Source of the DNA: Nephromyces sp. MM_2019 | Taxonomy: Eukaryota; Apicomplexa; Aconoidasida; Nephromycida | DNA: 64,000 nt | Direction: 5' to 3' | NCBI GenBank assembly: GCA_015657535.1 | Contig: JADHZB010001978.1 | Span: forward strand, 24,088 to 88,087 | Shown: positions 49,921 through 63,083 of the stretch, one piece after another | How positions within the stretch are numbered: the stretch's first letter is position 1 | How the letters are laid out: each line of letters begins with the position of its first letter | Translations under genes and position numbers: made by a program | The notes under the pieces: model-generated | Database searches by the model: none | Seen by the model: the letters and a program-made list of their open reading frames with translations, nothing else | Told to the model about the DNA's origin: nothing

Positions 49921-52900
49921 TCACCATAAGGTATCTTCTTTTGAGCTCATCAAACCGGGGAGCTTATAGAGGTGCTCCCGAAGTGAGTGTAAATACCTGT
50001 CTATAGGCCTACCCATATAGGGATTTTTAGACACAGAGCAGGTAGTCTGCGTAGTACGGTTCAAGCTGGGAGGAGGCAGGAAGGAGGCCCAATGGCGCAC
50101 GCCTGTCTGCCCATGAAATTGTGAAAACGCTGAATGGATGCTCACACAATCAGCTTCCACAAGTCTCATAGTTTCATTATAAATTTCGCCAAGTTTTCCA
50201 ATTTCACATGACAACATCTCGCCTTCCAGTCCTTTTCTATTAAGACTATTTGCTAATGCTGAGTTAAAGACGGTCCTTGCAAACCTGAGCCTCCATGATT
50301 TTGCATGCCAACGGAACTCAAAAAATTTTATTATTGCTTCGATATCAGTATTTATCGTACCATGAACACTCTTCTCTTGTTTTGCACGGTTACTTTGATT
50401 CTTCACTCCATCCGATATTTCATGGACTATCATACTGCTTTGCTGTTCTAGATCCGAACTGGAAACAGCGATATCACTGAACGCATGAAGGGAATTTGAA
50501 AAATCCTGAAAGCCTGCTTTAAGAAGTTCTTGGCAGGAAGAATTTTTGCTTGTAAAATTCTGCTTGTAAGTAGTGGTCACATACTTTTGCAGTTTTAGTG
50601 GAGAAAAACATTTGAAGCACCTCGACATTACATAAGAATCAGCTTTTTTGCTACAAGCCATTTTTACGGGATACAAGCAATCAAGCTTTCGCGGAGTGGC
50701 TATCCTTGACAAAAAAAAATCGGGCATGCGATCATTAGCTAAAATATTGAACATAATGTAACAGGGATTTATGGCAGGTAACCTATAGGCAGCTTCCTTG
50801 GTACTGGGGTGGGGAAACGTAAGAGTTGTAATGCAGGAATCTTCTAAAGGAAGCAATTCGAATTCATCAGCAGTGGCTTCCTTCGGATAAACAATCTCGC
50901 TGTCAAGAAACAGTAATTTTCCAGGATTCAAAAAACTCTTCACATTTCTGGAAAAAAAATTCTTACTCTCAATGCTTTTTGAATAATTAGTACACGAATA
51001 TATGTTGCACGTTACTTGGGCGCGAATGTCACTGCTTCCATAATCTGATCGATCTAAAGAAAAGCTTTCCTCATAGGATATCAAAAGGCCTTTAGAGGTA
51101 TAAACAGTGTAGGGGCTTGTAATTCGCCTTAATAAGGGAAAAATAGGTGATATTCGCTTTGCAAACCAACCTTGTAAATCAGTGATATATAGCGTGCACC
51201 CTAACCTCGTGATGGCTAACCGAGACACGGTATGGTTGGCAGCAGAAAAATCCTTCAAGCCGCGCATAGGGATTCCCCTGGAATCTATACTAATCCCTAC
51301 TCCATGTGGTTCCCCAATAGCCAGCAGAGCCAAATTTTCAGTTTTCCCAGTATCATGCATGCGAATAACCTTTGGTTTCGCTATTAAAACTAGTTCGTTA
51401 ACTTCATTCCAGCAAATTTTTGAGGTTATCCTATTTGGAAAAGTATTAACTGAATTCAAAGGATATTTCAACTGCATCCGAACTTGCTCCATTCTTTCAA
51501 AAACCCCTAGATATTCAATTTTGTTCATATTTTTTCCGTCAGTGAACAAAACAAAGAACTGTTTATCCAATTGCAACACTCTGGGGCTACCCTCCCGAAT
51601 ACTATTCATGTGAAGTGCAAATTGTGCCGATTTTATACTGCCACAGCCAGTAGCATCTTTTTTTAAAGCGCCATCTGAGCGATTTTCCGGGTAGGAAATA
51701 TGAAGCATCCCTTTGGTACTCAAGTCCAGATCAACTTTTTTCCTAAATTGAGCTTCGCTGTTCGGTAATACTTCCCGAGCTTTTAGTAACTTGATGGCTT
51801 GTTTCCATTTATTGGATCTCTTCTTGGAAGCTTGAGCCCTAATGCAGCTTTCTTTTTGTATCCTCTTTGTTGGGTTTTTTAGCAGCGCTTGGACCTTGGG
51901 ATTATTATCCTTCTTTGAGAAGTACAGAGAAACTAAGAGACTTGAAATGTTTGACCCTTGAGGAAGTCCGACTTTTTGCCTGCCAACTAAAAAAGTTGGC
52001 GACGAAAAAGCGCTTTTTTTAGTGCATGAACACGCAGAATCAATCTGCCTGCTAAGAAGCAACGGTATTGGCGCAGGCTTTTCTGAATGGTTTGATCCTA
52101 TAAGTGTGCGACATGGGCTTTTCACTTTAGGAAAAGAACTTCTTTTTTTATACCTGTATCTTGATTCAAGCAGTGCAAAATAGTTATCGGAACTACTTGA
52201 TATGTTCTTATGTATATCTTTAAAGGTTTGCTGTTCCCTATTCCAAGAGCATGGGGTTAGAGAATAGGGTTGACTTAGTGATACGCCTGGAGTTTTTACT
52301 GAATAATAGTGGTAGCTTCGCTGTTTATCGCCAGTACTACTTGAATTGCGATTGGTTACACCCAGTGAAAATGGTGTACCGCTTAGTTGGACTATTTCGC
52401 TTCCTCTAGAGGAAGATGCTACCTTTTTACATGGTAATAGGTGCATGCTAGAACCCAAAGAAGTGTTCGCTGTACTAGTGTGACCAGTGGCCATTCTAAT
52501 CTTGGATGGAGAGTTCGCTTTGCTACTTCTAGGGATAAAATCCCGGCAGGGTATCTCTACACAAGAATCTGTGCTTCCAGTATCGGATTGGAAGTTTAAT
52601 CCATGTGCTGGCAGTCCAATTGGCGCTGTCTTACCTGCTATGGTAGTCGTTCTACCATTTGATGGGGTAGTATCTTTCTCACCACGAGCGGAGTGTGCGT
52701 GTAGCACTGGCAGAACAGCAGTCGATAAGTGTGGATCCATGGATATCCGAATAGCTGTAGCCACAAGAAGTCATCAAATCTAAAATTATATTTAATGAAT
52801 GCGTGGACATATATATGCATATATCCATAGTTCAATTATAGAAAAAAATAAAGGCTACACGCATGTTTTAGGGCTGAGTACAGAGGTAATGTAAGAAACA

Positions 52901-54729
52901 ACAGGCATTTTCGCTCGAGTAAACAAAACTGTGTATAATATATCATAAGAACTAGAATATGCGCTGCTTTTGCTAGTCAAAAATAAAATTTGAGAGGAAG
53001 CGCACCATCCGAAAATATTAATATCAACTAATTCCTAGAGTACTAAAGTACCGTATTCAAACTTTGCTACCAAGATTACAAGAGCCATAAGTGTGAATTA
53101 GTACGTCTTATGAATCATAGAGTTATATATTCAGGGGGCCAGTTTGCTAATTTACACACTCCATAACATCAAATGAACGGCACTAAATTAAAGAAGTTGA
53201 AAAACTTGAAACTTGCCTCTGACAAGACTTTCTTGTACTTTTCACAGGACTAGATTAATAGGATAAACCAGAAATATTTTGCTCTTTGCAATAGCAAAAG
53301 CAATCTAACCAATTGCGCATAGCAGCAAGCTACACTTAATATGACGAGATATATGCATCAAGCAGTAAAAGAATTTAAAAACATAGACAAAATATTAAAA
53401 ACAGTTTATAATCAAGATGAAAAAAATACGCAGGATGGACCAAAGAGAATCATCGGGCCACAATGTGTATGCTAAAACCGTAAACCTTTAGAATACTTAA
53501 AAAAGTTACGTCTCCTGAATAGAAAATAATAAGATTTTATATTATGAAGATTTGAAACTTTACTATAAAAATTTTGTCTCCTGTCCAAGCATATTAGAGA
53601 TAATATGATAGAAGATAATAATACTCTGATTAACTCATCAAAAGAAGATTAAAAAAAGCCCTTTCTTTGAAATATTGGATCCTAAAACAGATATATATAT
53701 CCAGGTATAGATTGCCTAGAGACTATATTTTTCAAAATAAAGACTTTTCTACGGGTTCCAACAATGTACTTACCAGGATTGGTACTAGTATCTGCTCTAT
53801 TAGGCTTGAAAAACTGCCGACTATTCGCGCTACACCTACGGGTTCTTCTCAATAATGTGGATTTACCGCTTCTTTGCTGAAGAAAATTCGAGGGAAAATG
53901 GCTGTTCAAGTAGTTCTGAGAGATCCATGCGGTGGCCTGTTTATTTCGTGTAGATTGTAAAGTAATTAATCTATTTTTTAAAGATGGCTCGCTACTGCGA
54001 CTTCCTAAATTCTTATGAGCACACTGAGTCACATCAAAATTTTTCATTTCACTAGTTACTACAGGTTTCCTCTGGGGGCTTAAGAGGTGTTGTGTGCTTA
54101 TAATTTTTTTCAAAGGAAAGAATTTGCTTTGGTGGCATCTCCCATAGGATTTTTGCCTGCTGCTTGAATACCATCCACATCCCAATAGCGATCCAAGATA
54201 TTGTTTCAGCTTAAAGAGCAGCCCTGGAAAATTTAAAAAAAGAAGTTCTCCAAGAAGTATAAGAACTGATTATTGAAACAAAAAAAAACTTTTATATCTT
54301 CTTAAAAAAACACACATCGTGATCAAATACAAACTAGCAGACGTAGTGATTTTCAACATGAAAAACAGCCAAAAGCAAACAAAGTTCGTACAATTCAGAA
54401 GAATCCTAGAAATACCTTTACTATATTTACTGATGATATTCTAGTATATTTTTCAGTATTTACAGGAAAAATATCAATTGGGGGTGATTTGAAGATAAAT
54501 TTGAAAGATTATCAAAACTTAACAACAATGAGGAATCTTAGTCAACAACATAGACATATAAATGCAATATTATGTGTAAAGGAGGCTATTAAATAAGTAT
54601 AAGAAAAACAAAATCATCATTTTTTAGGTAATTCAGAATGTGCGAGATCAGTAGGAATTAGGCTTATCAAACACTAGGAAGAAGCTAACCTTCAAAGCAT
54701 GTAATAGTGGAGACATTAGAAATTTCCAT
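49921..54729 (-). CDS. Unknown protein, 3 exons, about 1107 residues
   Basis: Exons 54729-54690, 54223-53774 and 52754-49921 join at phase 1 twice to 3324 bases with a TGA. Exon 1 starts MEISNVSTITCFE; exon 2 is Ser/Arg/Lys-rich (GLLFKLKQYLGSLLGCGW..., later RTRRCSANSRQFF). Exon 3 begins disordered. Its middle has hydrophobic strand-rich sequence (FFVLFTDGKNMNKIEYLGVF, SKICWNEVNELVLIAKP, LAITRLGCTLYITDLQGW) that could be a beta-propeller-like fold, and the C-terminus is helical (FRWHAKSWRLRFARTVFN). No family recognised. The first ATG lies only 60 bases downstream of the TERT stop codon on the same strand. Exon 1 is also open upstream of that ATG to a possible acceptor, so this may instead be the tail of the TERT transcript, or exon 3 may be a separate gene starting at an internal ATG (52734). 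Confidence 0.55.
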
Positions 54730-54788
54730 GTTCACCTTTGCATTTTTCAGAAAAATCTATTAAAGAGTATTCCAAAGAAAAAAACTCT

Positions 54789-57700
54789 TCACGAAGAAAA
54801 GGACAATTTTTTCAATGAAAAACGTTTCTTCTTCTTCAGCTCTTGCAAAGCCTTAAAAGAAGCTCTTTTATCAAATTACTTTCTCAAAAATTGTGATCTT
54901 CACGCAAAAAATTCAAAAAATTTCCAGCCTGCTTACTAGAGATACAACGTGGATTAATATGGCCAGAAAATTGGTGTCGGAGGCGGAAAAATGCTACCTG
55001 AATCTTCATCATGCATATGCACCCTGCGAGATATATTGTCTTCAGTACCTACATAAGCAGCCAGTGTTGAAGAATTTTTTCATGTTTTGTTATCTCAAGA
55101 AAACTCTTGTATTTTCAACGCAAAAGCCGAGAAAATATCATTTTTAAAACAACTAAAGAGTGCACTCCAAACCAACACCACCGCAAAAAAAATTAAAACG
55201 TGTCAAACGCTTGATAGAAGAGAATTTTGCAGGCAGATTTTTCCACGGAAAGTCACACACACACACACACACATGAGACAGTTTGCTCAGAGTTTCACAC
55301 ATAGCAATTGTTGATGCTAGGGATCAGCTAACTAATTACCATTTGTCATTGGAAAAAGGCAGAAGTTTCAAACAAAGGCTCTGGTATAGTTCGGTGTGTG
55401 TCTTTTCCTGCCTTAAAACTACATGACGTCCAAAAACATTCCTTTTGGATGCAATCAAGAAGGCAAAAACCCAGTAAACTAATGCATAAGATTAAAATGA
55501 CGAAAAATTAAAAAGAAAAAGAGCAAAAACCTACAATTGACGAGGATTACACAGATGACTTACATGCTCAACGGAATTCATGGTGGTATCAACGAGTGAT
55601 ATTCCCAACTTTGATTTCAAATATCCCAGAAGATGCTCTTCTAATCCAAACTGCAAAAAGCTCGAGTTTATGCATGGAATCACGCAAAAAAATAGTGAGG
55701 AAACTGCAAATTCACGAGATCCCCTAGACACCAGAAATATTTCAAATTCATACTTTTCTTGAAAAGAGAGAAGAAGGGATTTCACACACACACAGAGACA
55801 CAATACACACATATAGAGGCATAGACAAGTAAGACACCGTTTGATTACAGAGAATTTACTTGGAGAAACAGATGAAGTAACCGGATTTGATGACAAAAAA
55901 CCAAAAAAATTGAGCTTAATCAGCCCTGAAGAAGAAACTGCTAGGTTCAGTTAATGCAAAACAGAAATTTATTGGTTTCTATCTAAATTTTTCCTGGGAA
56001 TATTTAAAGATATCTTTAAGCAGTATTCTAGCAAAAAAAAAAGGATAAATAGTCCCAGTAATGAAGCATATAAAGTCAAAAAAAGTAAAAATGCCAAGAG
56101 AATACCCCAAAGCTTTATTAGATAAAAGGCAACTTCAATTTTTCATTTTGTAAATTTTCTTCAAAAATGGAGCCAAATGCATTTGATAGATATTTAGGAA
56201 AGAAAATGAGCAAAAAATCTTAAAAATAGCATTTAGAAGTATAAATATACGTAATTTCTATGTATAGCAGTTTTTGCTGTCTCTTTATTTAAGAATTGAT
56301 GAAAGTGATCAAATCTTCAAGCGAGATTTTTATAGCAGATAGCAAAAAATTAAATATTCAGGCAAAAAATACACCCAGAATCTCTTCACACACGTCCTCT
56401 CCCCATAGAGGTCCCTCTATTTCTTCCTCATACAATCCATCTCTCTCTTTCAACACACCTCTTCGCTCATCTCACACACCCCCCCTCTCTTCCCAGCATA
56501 TATTCCCTCCCAAAAAGCACACCCCCCACACCAACCCCCTACAAAGCAACCCCCCTCACCCACTTGGAATTACACTCAAGAGAAGAGATTTAAAAAATCC
56601 TTTGATATTTCGCTACATAAAAATGTATGCCAGCAATTACATTGAAAGAGCATAAACGCTCCCATGTACCAAAGCCAGAAAAAGTTATAATAAATCCATA
56701 CGGTGAATCACAAATATGGTTTAGTGTACATACACTAAATCATGAATATCTACCATACAACACTCATTAATCTTCCAACAATCTTCTTTATCGAAAAATC
56801 CACCCCAAAAATCTACTTTTCTTCAATAACATAAAACCTCAAAAAACCTCGAAATTTTACCTTCAAAACCCCATAAAAGGAAAAAAAATTGCAATAAATC
56901 ACGCCCTCCTCCTCCACCAAAATTTCACCTTAATAGAGCCATGAAATCGCTTGGGAGTTTTCAGTAGATTAAAGGAATCCTTCACTGTTACGAAAGACCT
57001 GTGATCCCAAACATGGGGGTCAAAATTGAGCTTTCGCGATGCTAAATCAAATTGAAGACGCAAGCCAGCCCACTCAATTTCAAGGGGAATTTCTTCAGTT
57101 CTGCAAGCCCCAAGATTTGAAAATTCATCGCTTTTATGAGTAGTTTTAGAACCACTAGCAAAGTCTAAATGAGCTCCACACGTAGCCTTACAAGGGAAAC
57201 CAATTTCACCCTCGAAATCTTCACGAAAATCGTGATGAAACACTGGATTTTGCATCAAAATACTTTTTGAAGCCCTAAAAACTTCACTTGCCACTTTAGA
57301 GGTGGAATCAAACGGTTTTCTTTCTTCTAAATCCACTTTTTCTATGGTTTCTTCATCTTCAACAATCTCACCTTCTTCAAGAAGAAGCTCATGATTATCA
57401 TTGCATCGAGAGATACTGCCAAGTCTTTGAAATTGCTCATCGTTATGATGCCTTGAATCAAGCGAAACATGTAAAACTTCAATAAAACCATTTACATCTT
57501 CGAAATCTTCATTTTGATGTCTCCTTGTTGCATGCAAATCAGTGCGTAAAGAAAGATCATCACCAAGCATGGCCACACTGTTTTTTGCTGCTGCTGATAG
57601 CATAGAGATTGAATCACAAGAGGCAAAAACTTCTTCTTCTTCTTTTGAGATATTTCGCTTATTTTGTGAATCTGGAAGAAGAGCTTCGCTAGTATCTTTT

Positions 57701-60700
57701 GAATCGCAGGGACAACCATGAGGTTTGTTTTTTAAAGCTTGGCTGACGTTTAGAGAACTGAAATTGGGCGGATTTTGAGGGAAATTGGAGGAGGAAGAGA
57801 AATTTGCAGAGAAATTAGGCGGATGTTCAGAGCAAGCGGAAGAGGAAGATGCTGTTCTTGAGCTACTAAAGCTCCTGCAAATGGTAGATTCCAGTGCAGG
57901 AGTTATATGTGAGTTTTCCTCTTCAGAAAACGACGAAGAAGTGGAACATTTCGGTTCTTTAAACTCCCATACGTTTGTCTCTAATTTTTGCATGTTGACG
58001 TTATCACCCCAGATTTTCTCTTCCACGAGAAGTGAGAGAAACGTCTGAGCCGCTTTTTTATCAACAGAAAGGAAGAGGAAATCATCAATTAATCGTATAA
58101 GTAGGCCCGGAAATTTATAACCTTGAGTGTCTAAAGTTTTTTGGGGGAGGAAGATTGGAGGAAAGTGTGCAAGGTTTGGCGTTTAATAGAGCTCAAAGAC
58201 TTTCTAGTAACTTGAAACTTTTTGTAGTTGTAGAGAAATTAAAAAGATTTCTAGGAGCAAAGAAGATGACACAACAACGAAGAAAAAATACGAAAGAAAA
58301 TCAGATGAATTGCTAACTTTTCAAGCAAAAAACAGAAAATCAATCTTCAAAGTAAAAAGCCAGCTGGAAACATCCAAAACACGAAAAATGAGCAAAAACA
58401 ACCCAAACTGAATAGGTATTCAAGAGCGTGACAGAGCAAGTTCAACAGATCAATAGTTGGAGCTAGAAGGCACACATTCAAATTCAGAAAATACAGTCGT
58501 AATTCCAGCAAAAAGCAGCTTCTCAAGGCTGACAAAATAGAAAAAATGGGTATATATGAGGTTTGAAAAACCCCAAGAAGATGCAGTGATTCCACGCACT
58601 AAAAATGATAGAAATAAGTGGCTTCACCGAAAAATCTTGCAGATTTGCTCTCAATATGATGGAAAATACGACAAAGAACTTGTGCTGCAAGTTTGTTGAT
58701 GAAAAGCCACTGAAATTCACTTTATAAGCCAGTAAAACTGAAATAAATTGAGCACAAAATCATGAAATTCACGTAAAAACACGCAGAAAAGAAACGCAGA
58801 GCAAACTCAAATACACACAGAAAACTGAGAACAAACGCGCACAAAAACACACACAGATGAAGCTAAAAAAATAGCTTTTATAGAGTGTACATACAGTATC
58901 CTTGACGACCGCCAGTTTCTAAAGTTAGCTTAATATGCTGATACAAATTTAAATAGCTTTGCTCCCACATACTAGGATAATATTTCCCCTTAAGATATTC
59001 ACACACACATAGCAGCAGCTTCGCTCCCATCCATACTATAGCACAGCAAAGCCTCAATTACCTGTGGCACACTCATTCTCAACCATATCTAAGCAGCATT
59101 TCCCTCCATTAAATGAATCAGCAGGAATATCAGGTATTTTATCACATTCTCTAGCTCTCTGAAATCCCTCTAATTGCTGCCCGTAGATCCGCTGAGCCCT
59201 AGGCTTTAACGCTTTAAAAACTACAAAGTGATTGTTTAAAAAATACTCCAAGCTGGAGAGAGCTTCTTGCTTATAGAGTGTGTGGTTTGAGGCTAAATTA
59301 GAGATTACGATGGTAGAAGAAGCATCAGTGTTTTTCGTTAGCTGAGAGCGTAGACTAGTCGATCGAGCCATACTTGAGGATAATAATGAGGAAGAAAAAG
59401 CCTTGCGATTTCCTCTTTTTTCATGCAGCCTATTGCTGCATCTCAGTGTGTTGATGCTGTTTTTTTCATCTCTTTCTCTCTGGTGGTTTCTTGACGTTTT
59501 GGTTTTTCCCGAATCTCTTTCATTTTGGGGCAAATCGCTTCGCGGGAAAATGCTTGAAGAAGTCGAATGTTGAGATGATTCTGGCGTAGTGAAAGCAGTA
59601 ATAGTAACTGGCTTGAAAGAATGAACATCGCATGCCTTCTCTACAGTTAATTTGGGTGAAAATTCGCTGAGAAATGGGGATGCTAAATCAATTTTTTGGG
59701 ACTGCATATGCGCATCTGAGGGTGTGTTCTTTGGGTTTGTTAGTACGTGGTGACAGTCCGAAGGGAAGCTATCAGATTTTTCCTCAGAAATCGCGGGTTT
59801 TTGAAGGATTTCCCAGTTGCAATTTATTGAAGAAGAGGAAAGCAGGGATTTACTGGTAGGTCGGAGAACAGATTTTAGGGGGTCCTTCCTAGTGAGACAA
59901 AAACAAATTCATCCATTTGGAGGCGCAGAGACATCAAAAGAAGAGGGAGTATTCAGCGAACTCCCACAAATAAAAAAGTAGCCACAAAGCTTAAAATTTG
60001 TGAGTTCAAAAGGAGATTGCACTCTCAAGGGGGCATATTCGTTTATTTTCACTCAAAATATTTCAATCTTCAATAAAAAAAGAAGATGTATCCTTTTTTT
60101 CAGTAGCATCATACAGCGTCCTGCCTCCTTCTACGAGAAATAGCATTGAAAATCATGAAAATAACACACAAAAAACTTCGTTTCTGGTAGGTTTTATACA
60201 CACACAATAGGAAAAAAGCAATGAAATTTTTACTAAAAACCAAAAATCTTCCAGACTAGGCCATAAGTGGCTCACAAACCACGGGTCTTCATTGGAGAAG
60301 GCAACATCGAGCATCCCACCGTATGAGGCTCTAGTAAAAGGTACTGGAAAAACCGTGCGAAAAATCCTGGTAAAAAGTCAAGCAGAAATTAAATTTGAAG
60401 GGGAGTATATTACCAGGAGATGAAGAAGTCAAACACCAGCAGAAATCAGTTGAATACTGCATGAGAGAAGCAAAATCTTTACCCAAAAAAAAAGAAAAAA
60501 CTGCTGCAACCAAGTTTCAACTGGGTGCCAAAATCCATACTTTTATACAAAAACCAAGAGGTTAATAATACAATAGGAAAAAGGTTCTTGTGTGCATTTT
60601 AAAAATTTCCTAGAGCCATTAGGATCTGCTTAATGCATGTTCCCTGTGTGCGAAAATTCGTTTAGAGTATCACTTGTTGAAGGTTTTTTTTCATGACAAA

Positions 60701-63044
60701 AAATGAATAAACTACGAGAAAAAAGAGGATGAAAAAAAAGGGCAAAGAAAAGAAGATAAATTATCCCAAGATTTGATGAAAATAAAAAATTCATTTAAAA
60801 AAAGGAAAAAAGGCCTAATAAAACTCAAATTGAAAGCCTGAGGTTCTTAAAACAGCAAAGGAGCTGATGATGAGCCCAAAAAAAAAAAAACACTTGAAAA
60901 AAAGCTTGAGATTGAAGATGAAGACACACAATAAAGCCCTTAAAAAGAAGTAAAATATCGATGAAAAGCAGCTGATAGGCTAGAATTTATGAATCAGGAT
61001 ACTTTAAGAAGTCCACACTTTCAGGAAGGTCGATCGATTTAATCACATCTATCAATTCCTGAAGAAAAAAATAAAGCAAAATATTTAAGCTAGGCAGATA
61101 TACGGGTAGAAAATACAAAAAAAAATTTAAGCACACAACACAATCTAAAGAGAAAAAAGGATTCCTTCAGGCCCAAACTCGAATTCACTTGGGGTACAGA
61201 AACAAGCAGCTAGAAAAGGTCTAAAAGCTAACATCTTCAATGCTCACTTCACCTCCTCAAAAAATAATAAAATTCATATTTTTTTCCCGTCAAAATGAAG
61301 CGGCAAATGACGGTTTCTACATCATATTGAAAAGCCCCGTAAAGCCTCTAAATACACCCTCTCCAAGTTAAGCAAAATCCTGAGAAAAACATCGCTTATA
61401 GCGCAGAGCAAAGCTTAAGAAGCGAAGCATTCCTCAGTTTCAGCATTTTCTGCTTTTCTCCTCTGCTATGCTATTCGTTGCCGTGAAAATCTTTCCCATT
61501 TTCTACATTGTCTCCACCAGCTTTTAAGCACTCACAAAAGTAAACACACAGTAAAAGAATGCATTCTTCTTCAAGCGATTGCACACCTCCGTAGAACTCC
61601 ACTACTTCAGCAATAATGCACTGGCAGGAAGCACACCAGTTTTACCAACACACACAGAGCCTACGTGTGCACAAACTCATAAAACACTCACACAACACAC
61701 ACGCTCTAAAAAATCTTCTCCACACACGTACACAAACATGCAGAAAAAAAATGCAACTCTCCCTCTTCTTCACCTCATGCTTTATAGACTCGTAGCATTT
61801 CGACAGATCTCCTTTAACAAACCAAATTTTCCCGAGATTACTAGCCGACTGAAGCGCAGCTTCAGGTAGATTGCCATCCACACACACCGACCGACTTTCA
61901 GAGCCAAGCTTTCCCTCCTCAGAGATTTTTTTCTTTAATTTCTTTGAAAATTCTCTCCTCTTTCTCCGCTTCAACCAGCGTTGAACATCCTTCCACCACG
62001 GCTTGAAGTGAGATAAAGCCTTATCAACGCTCAGAATAGAATTTCCTAGCAAATCTTCGCCATTTTTCAGTAGTGCAAAAGTAAGGAAATTTTTCACAGG
62101 CTGCATTAACTCGTTCGTAGACCTAGGGTGTGTGCGAAATCGTTTCTTTTGACTCATTTTACGCTTCAAATATCTAACAAAAGCTGAGTCAGAGCAAGCT
62201 TTCAAAGAGGATGAGTTTGGTGAAAACGAAAAGGGAACATGAGAATTCTTTGGAGTGATCATAGAAGGTGTTTTTGAGGGCTTCAACCTGGTAAGCTGAG
62301 AATCTCCGAGTGTGGCGGATGACATGAAGGCATTCTTTGTGGTGGCAGAAGGGAGAAACAAACCTGAGAAATGAGGAAAAAGTTGGCTAATTTCTTCAGT
62401 TTTACGTATAAAAACGAGATGTAGCAAAAAGTGATAAAAAATCTCCAATTTTAAGAAGAAAAAGTCCCAAATAATCCACAGAAGGGGAGTTTTTCAGTTG
62501 GCACTCAACAGTGCAATTTACCCGGTTAAGCTAAAAAATATAGAATAAAATGAAAGCCTTGGTAATCCCACAAACCAGAGTATCATTATGCGAATAAAAA
62601 GCTAAAAAAAATCACACACACAAGGCCTTTGCTGAGCAAAAAACTGGGCCTAAACAACGCCTTCTCCAGCCTAAAATATGACTGAAGCAATGCTTACTTT
62701 CAGGCTTCTGGGACAGCGAACTCAACAATCCGCGTGCGAGCAAAGATCCACTTGGCTTAGTAGATAAATCAACCAAAGGGCGAAGCTTCTTCCTCTTTGG
62801 TATCCAACGAATAGCAGTGGGAGTAAAGCCCGCAAGCCTTTTCAGAAAATGCGAGAAAACGAAATATAAAAACATCAAATTGATGAAGAAGATGCTTTTT
62901 CTGCAAAGCTTTCAACTTTTTTTAGTTATACGGCTATAAGGGAGGGAGAGAGGTAGCAGGAAAGCAAAGCAATCAGCGATTCGCACACAGCTGGATGGGC
63001 AAAGCAATCAAAAAATGAAAAACAGCAGTGGAGGTTATAGAGGA

Positions 63045-63083
<39 letters not shown>

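Noticed and set aside
52487..52783. 98-codon plus-strand ORF
   Set aside because: Antisense to the 5' part of the long exon 52754-49921.
56296..56655. 119-codon plus-strand Ser/Pro/His-rich ORF
   Set aside because: Composition artefact of a C/T-rich tract inside a TERT intron.
59674..59859. 61-codon plus-strand ORF
   Set aside because: Antisense to the open TERT exon 59888-59084.
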